Positions 31,969 to 44,150 of a stretch of DNA of 64,000 nucleotides are shown piece by piece. The DNA comes from Candolleomyces eurysporus. Taxonomy: Eukaryota; Basidiomycota; Agaricomycetes; Agaricales; Psathyrellaceae. The stretch's first letter is position 1. The number at the start of each line of letters is the position of its first letter. Under the pieces are notes generated by a model. The model worked only from the letters and a program-made list of their open reading frames with translations, was not told the origin of the DNA and ran no database searches. The stretch is from positions 1 through 64,000 of the forward strand of contig JANBPK010001476.1 in the NCBI GenBank assembly GCA_027579435.1, in the 5' to 3' direction. The position numbers and the translations under genes were made by a program.

Positions 31969-34340
31969 TCAAAGCCAGCTACGACAATATTCATACACCG
32001 AGCTCAGAATCCCACGGAGAGCTCTTCGACTAGGCGGACACCTCCTCTTTGACTCTACAGGCGAGTCGTCTAGCCCAGCCTCGTCATAACGACGTTTGGA
32101 GTTGCGAGGGGGAGTTACAGGCTGTTCAGCAAGAGTCTCAGGCTTGACCGGAAGGGTGAGGCTGCCTCCGGTAGGGTTGGTGGTTGGGAGGGAGGTAGCC
32201 GAGGCAGTAGCCTCGGGCTCGACATATTCCGATGCTGATGGCTGGGGAGAGGGTGAGCTGCTCGCGCTAGGAGCCGGAGGAAAAGGAATTGACGCGGATT
32301 CATCAATATCCGCCTCGCCCGCCTTCTTCAACGCCGTGTCGAACATTCCGAGGATACGAGCATAGTGGTCATCGACCTTCGCCAAAAGTGAGGCGAAACG
32401 GTCAGGAGCAGGTCTTCCAAGCTCCTTTCGGCCATTGTACACCAGTCTCTGCTTCTCGTAGCTGATCTCATGCACGAATTCCCGAAATTCAAGGAATAGG
32501 TCGCGGCAAGTAGCCTTCCAGCCAGGATGCATAGCGGCTTCAGCCTCGTACGCAGCACTTGGAGCGTTGAGGAATGCCCACTTCTTGGCTAAGGCGTGGT
32601 GAGGATGGCTGTCGTTCCAGGACCAGACTGTAAGTTCGCGACTTTTATGCTCCGGCATTCGGTGGCCATCAGGTGTGTAGCCAAGTACGATGTAGGCAAA
32701 GACCCAGAAAAAGGCTTCGATATCGTCGAGATAGTCGTATTCGGGAATAAACGCTGGCTGGAGGTCGTAGCTCCTGAGGACCATGAGCGATTGGAACGTG
32801 CGAGTACCCTGCATGGAAAAAAGGCTAAGTGATAATATGTAGATTGAAAACACGCGAAACATACCATTCTGAAGTCCGCGGGTATCTCAGTCAAGGGTCC
32901 GAAAGACTTAATAGCCAGATCCAGGTCAATCAAGACGCCTCGATTGCCTTCGTTTGCATCCTCCAAGCCGAGGAGGATGTTATTGAGTGAGATGTCACGG
33001 TGGATAATGTTCCTATCCAGCAAAGCTTTGTGCGCTGGATCCAAGTCAGCATCGGGGAAACATAATCAAACAAAAGACTCACCTGCAATTGCGTCGCGAA
33101 GCGCAGACAGAAACTGTGCCACCGAGGTAAAGCTCTCGATAGAGGGTCCGTATGCTTTCATGACGATCCGAATTTTGGTGCGGTTGCTCGTTACATCGTC
33201 TCCAAGTGCTATTGTTTCCGCCCTGAAGTCCTTGACCCGCACCCGATTGTCCTCATAGGAGACCATCTGGCAGACACCTGACAGTCCCTTGACTTCATCG
33301 AGCAGTCCAACCTCGGACGGTTGATCTTCAGCTACCCAGTAGTCCTTGACAATCAACTCTTCACCGTCCGCCGTTCTGACAACCCAACATGTGGTGCCAC
33401 GGCCGCACAGGCTGGTACGCGTGAATGGGCCCCGATCCATCACCAAGTCGTAGAAAACAACGGTACTGTCAGGCCGAACTGTTTTTAGAGTCCCCGCGAC
33501 TTTCTGGCCGTCCGGTCCTATGGTCCATTGGATCGTGTCATCGAGACCGAGAGTTCGTTCGTCTATGGAAGATAGCCCAAGTATGAGGCGGATGAAAGCA
33601 TGTGGGTCTTCGTGAATATCGAATGGAGGAGAGTACTGGGTGCCACTGCGATCGAAATGAAAGAGTCGGACTTTGCGTCCCATCACAGCAATTGAGCGCA
33701 CGAAATTGCGGTTGGGCTGTTGAATAAATGTATGCCTGGAAATATTACGATGAGTATTGTTGTACAAGAAATGGTCGTGAATGATTGCTTACTTTGCATA
33801 CATCGCCATCTCGGCAACTTGAGCAGACTCATCGGCTGGTGCCTCTTTCAAGCTTATGCCGACGCACGCAGCTATATTAGAAAAGCCGAGAGATGCCACC
33901 CTTGGTGTGGAAAAAGATGGGCCGGATGCCTTAATAACGATGTCGGGGGAAGAGGAAAGTGCATTGGATGACCCTATGGATCCGCGGTAGAATGAATTGA
34001 CTCGAGCGTCAACAGCCTTTCGTGCAGCGTGCGTTTCTTTTGACGAGAAGAATCGAATAATGGAATTGATCATCCCGCAGAGCGATTCGCGCAACTGGGA
34101 CTTGCGTGTCGGGAACTTTGGTAGCCTAGACCATCTCCCGTCTTTGTACTCCCCGGAATCATCCAAATATTGCTTTATTGAACCTTCCGAGGCCAATTCG
34201 ACATAGAGAGAGCTCTTCCAAGCGTCGCTGGATACTGAAATAGCTGCACCTAGTTCTTGGGACAGCAGATCGCGTAACAGCCCCTCCCGCTCCTTGTTGT
34301 TGTGTGTTGAGGATGAGGATGTGCTGTCTGAGGAAGACAT
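31969..34340 (-). CDS. FunK1-type protein kinase 2
   Basis: Paralogue of kinase 1 with the same four-exon structure. The start is MSSSDSTSSSSTHNNKEREGLL, with the ATG complement at 34338-34340; further in-frame codons upstream belong to the intergenic region. Landmarks: DSGEYKDGRWSRLPKFPTRKSQL, SSPDIVIKASGPSF, IFIQQPNRNFVRS, LFHFDRSGTQYSPPFDI, lysine motif LIVKDYW, catalytic loop HRDISLNNIL, IDLDLA, YDYLDDIEAFFWVFAY and a basic tail (SKRRCPPSRRALRG). It should be catalytically competent. Exon 2 is almost identical to that of kinase 1 whereas exons 1 and 4 are clearly diverged. The spacer to kinase 3 is divergent and only about 340 bp. Confidence 0.9.
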
Positions 34341-34678
34341 GTGTAGTGAGTATGAGACTAGGAAGCAAATGGTCAAGTCGATTCGATGGTGATTGTGGTC
34401 AACAGAGCGGGTTGGTGTCGAAGACACGGAACGCGGAGCCTTGAGGTGACCATGTGACCGTTTCTTTCTTCCCACAGCCGACCAGCCCAATCTGGGACTC
34501 TATGACTGCCGGCCACGGCTCCACATGCCGCGCCATCTGGTGAATGAACTCTGCCCGGACAACAGAGCATTCGGTATTAATTGTCGGGAGCTTTCATTGT
34601 AATCTAAATTCGTTTGAGTGCCCAGAGAGCATATAACTGGGTGGCACGACTGCATGACCTTTGTATCCATCTCGCACC
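34341..34678. promoter_or_regulatory. divergent promoter region of kinases 2 and 3
   Basis: The 338-bp gap separates two head-to-head kinase starts, so both promoters must lie here or overlap the genes. CATATAACTGG near 34629, about 50 bp upstream of kinase 3, is a weak TATA candidate. Confidence 0.4.
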
Positions 34679-37322
34679 ATGACACTTACAACCCCTCCAG
34701 AAGTGGGCGTGGACGACTTCCCCCTTCCTACTGTCGTCGAGAAGATCCGATATTTCGACACCCTGGCCTGTGATCGGCCTGACACTAACGATACCGATGA
34801 CGAATACACCGGAACCTGGGTAGACGATAGGAGTTACAGCAACGAGGATGTGGACAGCACTGATGAAGAAGAAGATCGAGCTAATGTTGCCTCTGCTCTA
34901 CTGGAAAACCCTGTAGAAAAAGCCTGCACCACCGCCAACAAAGCATTTTGTGCAACTCAAGACTCTGGGACCCCCTTGAAGCATAGTACACACCGTGTCA
35001 AGGAATTTAAGAGCTCCGATGACATCAAGGAACATCTTCTCGAAGAGCTTGGTCCCATGGACACCATTCCCAGAGCCGATATTGTTCAGTGGATTTCTCC
35101 AGCTTACGAGCATCTGGCCAGGGAGGATCATATCCATGAATTCTTGAGTGAGTCGGGTGAGTATCATAACGGGAGATAGCGCGTTATTCCCAAAATGCCC
35201 ACCCGTGAGACACAGCTCTATGACCCTGTCTGTGAGCTTTGGAATGCCATTCTTGACTACTTCGGGGAACCCGGGATCGCAGATGTGCGTAGAGCTTTTG
35301 TGACAGATAGGGTACCCCTCAAGCACCACGCTGTACACACCTCATCTCCTGACATCTGTGTCGAAGCCTCTGGTCCCTCCTTTACTCTCAAATTGAGGGA
35401 AATAATTGGTTTCTCCAATATTGCAACATTTGTTGACGGCAAGCTTGAAAAAGATGCATTTAACCTGCAAGCCCATATGTTACAAATGGGAGGATACGCG
35501 CGGTATGTTCCATCCTATGCCTCCCAGGACAAATCTCTCATGACTTCATTTTATAGGCAAATGTTCATTCAACAGCCGAACCGAATGTTTGTCCGCTGCT
35601 TGATTATCACACAGCATAGGGCGCGTCTTTTTCATTTTGACCGGAGTGGTGTGCAGTACACCCCGTTGTTCGATTACCACGCACGTCCGAGACTGTTCAT
35701 TCGTCTTGTTCTTGGTCTCTGCAGCACCGAAGAAAGCACAATCGGTCTTGATAAGAGCTTTCAATGGATAACTGGGCCACAAGGTGTGAGACTTGGCGGT
35801 ATCCTTGAAACAGTCCGCAATGACAAAACCAAGATCAAGTACAACCTGGACATGGAAGAAGATATCTTTAATCGAACAAGCATCAGTGGGCGTGGAACGG
35901 TCTGTTGGCCTGTCAAGGATTCCAAGACTGGGGAGCGCTTTCTTATCAAAGACTACTGGATGTCTGAAGGTCGGACACCTGAGTACGAGCTACTTGAGAA
36001 AGTGAGGTATACACCAGGTCTCTGCCATATGATATCACATGAAGAAGGGGGTGTGGAGACAAAGGACTTTCGAGGGGACCCTTCTGCATTTACATGCGGT
36101 AATTTCCACAACCGCAAGTCAATCCGGATTACAATCAAATTCTATGGCACTTCGATCGACAACTTCAAATCCCCTCAGGAAATGCTTGCAGCACTCAGAG
36201 ATGCAATTCAAGGTGAGCTGGCAGGCTTCATCAGTTTTTTTCAATGCTAACGTTACCCAGCTCATCAAGCCTTGTATTCAAAGGGCATTCTTCATCGTGA
36301 TATTACTCACAACAATGTTCTGATTGGGGCTCAAGGGTTCGAGTCGGAAGACGGGGAGCGTGGCGTGATAATCGACCTTGACATGGCTATTGAAAACCTT
36401 TGCCCTATTCTAGACATTTGCAAAGACTTTCGAACGGTATGTGATCTTTTGCCAATCCTCAATATTTATGGTGCACTTATTAGCTTGTGCTAGGGACCCC
36501 ATATGTTCCAGTCTCTTATGGTCACAAAGTTCTTTAATAATTGGCGCAACGACGAGATCCCACATCCAGCACAGGACTATCTTGATGACTTGGAGTCATT
36601 TTTTTGGCTCCTAGTATTCTTGCTCTTTATATACAAGCCTAACGGCGAGAAGCTACCACCTCATCATTTTCATGCACAGATATGGGACTTTGAAGATGAG
36701 GACCAGTCTCATGCCCGCAAGCTCTTATTCATCAGCTCTCCGTCCACACTCGCTGACGCCGAGTACGCGATCGATCCCGACTGGCACTCGGCATGCTTCA
36801 AACTCTTCCTCAATTTCTATGAATTCGTCCACCAAGTTTTCCAAGCAAAGGATTCGGCCATCTATCGTAGAAAGGAGCCCATACTGGACGGCACTGTTGC
36901 CAACCGGTACACCGATCTGCTTGACAATGTCAATGGCAATTACAAGTATATAATAGCGCTCTTCGATGCAGCATTGATGGAAATCAAGGAGGATGCCGTG
37001 AAGGAAGCCTCTCTCAAGTCATTGAACGACGCTCCAAGCTCACCCATGGTTGAAGCACTCCCTGCGGTCTCAACTGTGACTTCCAGGAAGCCACGTACAC
37101 GCTCGCTCCGCAGGGGTTCACCCTTGGTTGAGCTTTCTCTTACAGAGCGTACACCTAAACGTAAGGGCCATAGCTCCGACGTTGAGTCCGACCAGGATGA
37201 ATCGCCAACGAGGAGACCCAAGTCTAAGCGACGATGCTTCCCCGGATCTTCTGGTCTCTCCCAAGCCGAATCTATCGAGAATGATACAGATACGGATGCG
37301 GATCATGAGTCNAGATTTTTGA
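34679..37322 (+). pseudogene. FunK1-type kinase 3, interrupted by one in-frame TAG
   Basis: ATG at 34679 (MTLTTPPEVGVDDFPLP). The frame runs to SESGEYHNGR and then meets TAG at 35177-35179. Paralogues have Trp there (SGEY..GRW.RLPK), so a single TGG-to-TAG change explains it, and the frame continues with PKMPTRETQLYD. The rest is complete: SSPDICVEASGPSF, MFIQQPNRMFVRC, LFHFDRSGVQYTP, lysine motif LIKDYW, LHRDITHNNVL, IIDLDMAI, FQSLMVTKFF, YLDDLESFFWLLVF and a basic tail (RRPKSKRRCFPG). Dropping the N at 37312 gives a natural end ESDF-stop at 37322. Alternatives to a true pseudogene are a base error or readthrough. It is more distant from kinases 1 and 2 than they are from each other. Confidence 0.8.
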
Positions 37323-37860
37323 TCACAACTATATTGCTTGTCCCTTGCTTTCTCTTTCACTTTAGTGTGTTAGTGGAACCCAAGGTTACGAAATTGTTAT
37401 CGTTGCATTGTCCAATGAAGTAGCTTGTGTTCTTAGCTCTCTCGCACAGATGCTTTCTGGCTTGAAAGTGATCTTTCGACACTGAAACTGACCTTGAGTG
37501 CGATTTTTAGGTTGGTTAGCAGGATCTGGAAGCGAGTGACTCTGTTGTACGAGTCGTCTAAAAAGGTGACATACAAGGCCAATGCATTTAGCAGCGAACA
37601 TGCTGCATTTCAAGTGCCATAAGCAGACAATCGACAAACGCTGGGTGGCGTTTATGTTGGCACTTCCCCCTAAAGTTGGGTTGAGATAACCCGCGCGAAG
37701 GATTTAACCTGTCAGACGGACTAGATGTGATTGGATCGAAATCCACAAATTCCAAACCACCAGGCTCTCAAAGCAAAGGAAAAACAACATTGGCATGAAG
37801 GCGGTGCATAGTTTGATACGTAAAGAGAAAACTGAACATCGAAAAGGAATCAGCAGTGAA
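37323..37860. other. convergent intergenic spacer
   Basis: Lies between the ends of kinase 3 and the patatin-vWA gene. No gene seen. Confidence 0.5.
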
Positions 37861-40238
37861 CTATTGTAAGTCCTCAGCGCGCAATTTCCTTCGTACGGTA
37901 GGATGAATTCCTCCAAGCAAGATACGCTCGAGTTTCTCCGGCGTCAAATCCGTACCGTTGGAAGGTACGAGATCAGCCATATCCTACAAGGTTTAATTTA
38001 GTATACTGGCGAGTACTTGAGGCAGTACAGGAGACCTACCCCATATTCTCCCTTTGTCATATCGGCGAGGTGGAGCTCAGTCTCAGGGCTGTTGCCGATC
38101 TGGACGAATTGGATACCGATGTAGTTATGGTTGTGCTTGTTCCTGTCCATTTCCTGCCGAGCGGCGGCCAGGATAGGCTTTGGATGATCACCTTCGTCTT
38201 CATAGAGGTCACCCATTAACATCTCTTTGGAAGACAAGGACAAAGCGACTCACTGGCTTCTCCGTCGGTCAAGACGATGATATCAGTAGGGCGAATCTTC
38301 TTGTATTCTTCTGGATTGTTGATTTTAGAGTTGAGTTCCCCAATGGCTTCGTCGATGTAAAACTTGAGAGTTGATCCCGTCGGAGTGTATTCTACAACGG
38401 CTGCCTGTAAGTCCTGGCCTCATACGCAGTACGATAACTCACGAATTCGATACTGGTCCCGCGGCGGCCTGGCCTGCTGGAAGATTTGTGAAACCTTTTG
38501 TGAGTCCTATGGAAACAAATGTCTCATCAACATGGAGGCTCGACAGGTGTTACCGATGGAGTATCTCCTACCTGGATTCCCCTAAACGGATTGTTCCGTT
38601 GGTAGTGCATGAACGCCATATCGACACTCGATACATTATTTCTGAAGGTGAAGTCAGCAATAGGTCCGATGGACTTCTGGGCCTGTCCCCAACGGTTATT
38701 CAAAGAGTCGTCCCAATCCCTGTGGTGGTCGTTCATAATCATCTAGAAGCACGAAGCGTCATTGTCAGACACATGTCGGGAGAGAGACAGGGATGAAGCA
38801 CGTACAGATGAAGAGTCGTCAATAATGAAAATGACACGATACGTGCTGCGAATCGTGACTCAACAATCTCCTCAAACTGGTCGAAGGTGTCAACCACGCA
38901 CCTCAGGTAATGCATGATCTCCTTCGGTTTCTTCGCATCAAGGGCTGGATTGTACGGGAGTACGTCGGGATTTGGCTCCGGGGTATGATCATCGGGTTTG
39001 ACGAGCTTCGTCGCAATTTGAGTGAACTGCGCCGAGTTGTTAGCAATCCATTTCTGCACTTCAGTCTTTATCTCTTCCTCGAAAAAGACATCGACAAGCT
39101 CCAGTAAGTCTCGATTGTTGTGGCTGAGGGGCGGGTCGAGTCTTTGGAAGACTCCAGCACTGGGAAGCATTGGCATGCTATGAGACTACGAATGCTAGAG
39201 GAAGAAGGAAGCCAGGGTGCTCACGGCTGCAGTGACTGCAATTTTGGCACGTCGTCTAAAATTTTCTTCAACATCTGGACTTGTCTGAGATAGACTAGAA
39301 CTGTGTCCTCAGTCTTGACGTCGGGATCCTCCGGTGCTCCGTTCAAGAAATCAGAGGTGAATGGCTGTGCGTCTTGCGTCGTGAGATTCTCCTGTTTGTC
39401 AAGTGGAATAGCTGGGAACCACTGCCCGATGTTGACAAGGATACCCAAGTTTTGATCCCAGTAATTTTTCCCGATGATCGTGGGGTTGATACTCTGTCCA
39501 GCGTAGGCAGCGTCCGTGTAGGCTTTGCCATCCTTTTTGCCAAGGGGAACGTACGGAGGGAGGTACCTCGGTGCTGCTGTGGTCGCTCGAATGACATCTT
39601 GGATTCCCCAAGAACTGTGGGAGGAAGACTTGAACGAAAGGACGAGCTGAGGTTTTGTTCCAGCTGACGGCATAACAGAGACCGCGGTCTAAAAGGGTGT
39701 TTGTTTGGTCGATGGTAAAGATAGAGTGGCTAAGCTTACGTCCGCGTTTATGGCAGGCTTCGTGTAGAAACCCGTCTCTGAGCTTGCATACTTAGCGACA
39801 AGTGCTGCGACAGCGGCGTCATACTCTGCAACGTCCAATTTCCGGTCCGCAAGAAGCGTCTCCATGAATGCTGATCTGCTAGTTCGGAAGAGTGCAGTCG
39901 CAAGAGCCTTGTACTCTGTTATCGCCGTTGCACAATCCAGCCCAAGCCGACCCACGAGGACGGCTATAAGACCGCCAGTGGAAGACCCAATGATGATGTC
40001 AAAGATCTCGTGAGGCTTGAGTTGCGTATCCGTTGAATCACGGTTCCTGGCGTTGGCAGCTTTGGTAATTGCATCGAGGACATAGAGTATTCCAAGACCA
40101 CGGAAGCCTCCGCCATCGAGAGTGAGGGCCCGCAGCTTTCCATCCGCTGTAAGAGATGCGTGAGTGCGCCATCTAGATCTAGCTGGATGAACTTGACGAA
40201 CGAGAGGAGGCGTCTGGTTTCTCGGCCTTTGTGGGCAT
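37861..40238 (-). CDS. patatin-like phospholipase fused to a von Willebrand factor A domain
   Basis: Start complement at 40236-40238 (MPTKAEKPDASS); a 55-nt intron then joins to PDGKLRALTLDGGGFRGLGILYVLDAI. The patatin domain shows the oxyanion loop DGGGFRG, the nucleophile elbow GSSTGG and the dyad Asp in YTDAAYAGQSINP (usually DG[GA]), followed by FQRLDPPLSHNNRDLLELV. After a further intron the vWA domain begins: TYRVIFIIDDSSS, whose D-x-S-x-S forms the metal-binding MIDAS. It continues DHHRDWDDSLNNRW, VVEYTPTGSTLKFYID, PTDIIVLTDGEA and HNHNYIGIQFVQIG. The last exon ends KLRAEDLQ, stop at 37861-37863. Expected activity: lipid acyl hydrolysis by a Ser-Asp dyad, with vWA as a protein-binding module. 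No signal peptide or TM segment is seen, so probably cytosolic. At least six introns. Confidence 0.82.
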
Positions 40239-42369
40239 TGCGACGGAAGTTGAGTAGCGAGGGGAATATTGGGGGGAGGAAAGTTAAGTCTTCTAGGGGA
40301 CAGGCTTATTAGCCGGCATGGAAAGGATGAACTAAAACTGGGGTTGGACTTGTTCAGTTCAAGGTGCTGCTTCCCGACGTAATGGATCTATGATCTTGTG
40401 AACAGCTGGTTCGAGATCATTCACTACAATCTGTCCACCTGGTTTGCCCCTCCCCTCTGGGCCAAGCGCGTGTCCGGCCCCTTCTCGAGCTACCACCATC
40501 TCGACTTATTCATATTCAATAATATCAAGGATCTTGATAAACCATGAAGTGGTCAAGTGGTCGCCTCTGACTTCTGCGAAAAGCACTGACGACATCAAGA
40601 ATAGCACTGGTCGACATTGGGACGATTCTCAGGACATGTATTTTGAAATCTGAAGACATTCGCCATAGAAATGAGCTGCGGGAGCCTAAACGATGGTCTG
40701 GCGGCCTTATTCATCGGAGCATGAGGCGTAACGAGTGAGAGATTCAAATCAATGCAGTCCGCGCCGAAGCCCAAGTCGACAAATAGATGGTAGTAGGTGA
40801 AAGGTTCCAATCAGGAGAACTTGCGCTTTTCCTGGTCTCAACATTCATTCCAATTGGATCTCCGACGGCAATATTCCAAAAAGGGAGCGGGGGAGCGATA
40901 AACACCCACAGGAATGGGGTGAGTGTTTCGTACCCATGGAACTTTCCAAAAGAGCATACTTTAAAGTGGGCGGTTTGAGCCCAAGGAACGTTGCGTGGAA
41001 TGGAAGCATCTAATCTTCTTGTGGTGGCGGCGTCAACTACCGTGCCAAGTTGCAGCTATCAATATCAGTTGGCAAGTTGGTTCCCGAACCGGTTGATGAG
41101 ATATGTAGCTGGTGTTTGAGTCTTTGAGATTTCGCGGCTTGCAGGGTCTTGAGGCTGTGACTACGAATGGAAGAGTCTAGGTAGGAGGATCGAATGGTAT
41201 CGAACTCTGTTGCATGACCGGCTGCAACGTCCCAGGGAGAATTCAAAGCGCAGTGAGATAGGATCGTGATCTATGCCAGTGCTCCGGGGGGCTGGTGGTC
41301 TCGCCAAGTCCATAAGGTCAACGACTCAACAGAGACTAGGTTTACCTTCCAAATGAGCATGTCTTAGAAATTAGAGTGGGGATACCGAGAACGTGCTTAG
41401 GCTCCATAGAGTAATGGGCGCCTAACCCAAGGTCTTGTGGACTCGTACATACTTCTGTGGCCTCGGAACATAAGGTGCAGCGTTCAGGGCCAGTAAAAAA
41501 GCGCTCCAAAAATGGCCAAACACTCCCCAGAGAGACTATGTTTACGTTCAAGGGTTACGACATGCTCGAGCCTCGAGGCTGTAGAACAGGGTATTCCGTT
41601 GCAATTGAATCGTTGGCTGAACGATTTCTTTCCCGGTCTGGCTAAATCCCGGTAGATTCCGAGCAGCTGACTTCAGGTGTTCAAAGACGTAAGAAAAGAC
41701 CCCTTGTTACACGTCAGGGTGAGATAAGTAGAGAACCAGTTTGAAAGAGCCAACCAACATGACTTTTCTACTTCTGCTTTCATGAGTCACAGTACAGGTA
41801 CAAATTCGATCGTTCTTCATCCCATGGTATACTCATCGTCTGACCTATATGTCCAAAAGAAGCCTAACAGAGCTTATTTGTCAGTAATGGAGTCCGGAAC
41901 ATATGCCCCCATAAGCCTAGAGTTGCATCCAGTGATATGCCACTGGCAATGCCAGAATGTATCGCTCAATTGATTATTGCGTTCGGGCTCTTTTTGATAG
42001 ATGGAGGCTTTACTCTGCCGTGCACCCCAGATCTTCGTCCCGATTCGTCTCTGTTCAGTGTTGCAAGAAAGGACGCATTGCTCTCCCCCAGCCTTCCAAT
42101 TTCCAAACTCTACGACAAAGCGAAGGACGCAAAGTCCGACGACAAACCTCACGCCCTATGGTTCCCATCCAAGTTCCGCTTTGGGACCTTTTCTAGCATC
42201 CCGTGGTTCACCATACTCTGGGAATCTCATAAACAGATGTATTGGAAATACAAAAACATAACGATTGGTTTGGTGGGATGTTCGAAGCGCTATGCAAACA
42301 AGATCAAGACTGTACAAAGTGAAGCGATAAGATATAACAATAACAAGAAAATTCTCCGCGCCCTCAACA
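40239..42369. other. intergenic region with one repeat relic
   Basis: 2.1 kb with no supported gene. The plus-strand ORF 41937-42404 (155 codons) runs into the 3' end of the F-box gene on the other strand and has no family features, so it is not called. The repeat at 40800-41015 is listed separately. Confidence 0.5.
40800..41015. repeat. diverged repeat shared with 30635-30840
   Basis: Same orientation as the partner, alignable over about 200 bp with many substitutions and small indels. Shared pieces include CCAATCAGGAG, TCAACATT, CACAGG and TTGAGCCCAAGGAA. No preserved frame. Confidence 0.65.
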
Positions 42370-44150
42370 TCAGCGCTCAAGAAACTCCTCCAGATTATCC
42401 TTGAACCAGTTCCGCATCCCGTTAGAAACACGTTTCCCATTTAAACCGGAAAGGATCAACGATTTCAGGGGAGGCGCATCGAGATAGTCGTCTTCATCCG
42501 GAAGGTACGAGCGAGCCAACACAGGCATCGGGGGAGCAACAATGCGCCGCTTCTGGCGAACCGACACGATTTTCTTCAACGCCTTCGCCGATACTCGTGG
42601 ACACCCATGCAGTCGAAGCCTTTTGAGATGTCGTTGCTCGAGGAACCACGCGTCGGGATGTGCGTTCGCAAGCGCGAGGATAATCTTGTCTGTGAGCTCT
42701 GGGCAATCTTCGAACGCCATTTTGATAGCATCGCTTTTTTTGGATGATAATCCCGAGTGATTCAGCGTTCAGATTCTTCAATGTGAGGCATGGGGTTTGG
42801 GGAAGGCAGTATTGCAGACCGTGGAGATCGCAATCCTCGAGCATAAGTTCTTGGTTGACTTCGGGTGAAAAGAGGGAGTAGGCGTCGATGACACCGGCGG
42901 TGCAAGCTTTGAAATGGACGCGTTCGATCTTCCAGTCTGGGTATTCTACGTCTGGATCCCAAAGAGGGAATCCATTGGCGGGTTTCAAGTCTATATCCGT
43001 CAATTTCAGATAGCGGATGCCTTGGAAAAGGCCGTAAATCCCGTCGAACAGGTCGAGAACGGTGAAGGGAAGATCGGTGCCACCATCTTCGGATCGTAGG
43101 CTGAGGATGGTTAAGGAATCGAGGGTTTCCTCCTCCATCGCCGAGCTCCATTTCTCGCTCCGAATCAGTTGAATGAACACGTTCCCGCTAAGGCTGAGCC
43201 TCCGGGGCCAAAAAAAAGCCCAGCGATTTCGAAGCTTCGGGCGAAGGGATTTCGAGAGGAACGACTGGGGAGCTGAGGCGATTGACGAGAGTGAGTGAAC
43301 CCAAGGAGAAGAGTGTGCCAGTGGAAGCGGTGATGAAGGCTTGTAGAATAGAAGTTGTGTCACTTGGGGAGGGAAGGGTTGCGTTGAGGCATTTAAGGTC
43401 TTCGAGGTAAGGCCCGATCGCTTGCAGGATAGGCTCCATTTTTGAGGCAGCAGACTGGTGTTCCGCCTCCGCCTCCGCCTCTTCCTCCGAGCCCAAGAGC
43501 TCTCTACCATGCGCACGGTGGGTGATCACGATGGTCTCCAGCTCGTGACGATGGGGTAGGCGCTCGACATGTCGAGCGAAGGTGTAGAGAGGGTCGGGAG
43601 AGTCGATCGATATAACGACCCGTGTCCAAAATTCGGGAACGGAGATCATCAAGCGGCGCCAGCGATTGCAAACGCCCGCCAAAGCATACGGAAAGGCAGA
43701 AGGGGCAAGGGGGTCATCCGACTCATCCCATTCCTCCTCGTTTGCGACTTCTTCTAGGACTGCTCTGGCGAAGTCTTCGATGGTCATATTCAGAGAGTCG
43801 GTGTCCGAGTCATCGTCAGATTCGCCTGCTTCTCCAGAGTGGGTGCTAGCGCTCGAGATATCATTGCTATTAGCAAGTCCGTCATGATAGTGGGCACTAT
43901 TCGAGGCGATCGATCGGTCTTCTGACTGAACGCGATCCAGGGAAGTCACTGATGATTCTTCTTCCGAATTCGAAGATCCGGCTAGACCGTTACTGGAGTC
44001 GGAGTCGAAGCTGGACGCGTTGTCCTCAGAGCAGGGCTCCCACTCTGGAGCTACGGTCGGGTGAACGGAAGCGTAGACTAGCTTGAACGTCTCCAGGAGC
44101 AATTCGTTGGGCAATGAGTCGATGTAGTTTTCCGACCCCGGTCGTTTCAT
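42370..44150 (-). CDS. F-box protein with leucine-rich-repeat-like C-terminus; two homopolymer frame breaks
   Basis: The ATG complement at 44148-44150 starts MKRPGSENYIDSLPNELLLETF, a typical F-box. A Ser/Asp/Glu-rich insert follows, then ALAGVCNRWRRLMISVPEFWTRVVIS, the standard Agaricomycete F-box continuation. The C-terminal half has LRR-like strands (LTILSLRSEDG, IRYLKLTDIDL, LMLEDCDLHGL, LKSLILSGL). F-box proteins link targets to SCF ubiquitin ligases through Skp1; no target can be named. The frame changes at an A8 run (43209-43216) and at a T7 run (42735-42741 on the plus strand). A one-base shift at each site joins the pieces, giving FF / WPRRLSLSGN and IIIQKK / SDAIKMAFEDCPEL. Sequencing slips are more likely than real mutations. 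Confidence 0.78.

Noticed and set aside
34679..37322. Splicing around the TAG of kinase 3
   Set aside because: No donor/acceptor pair around 35177 removes the stop and keeps the paralogue alignment; the alignment continues directly on both sides of the codon.
41937..42404. 155-codon plus-strand ORF
   Set aside because: Overlaps the 3' end of the F-box gene, no domain, no splice partners; probably chance.
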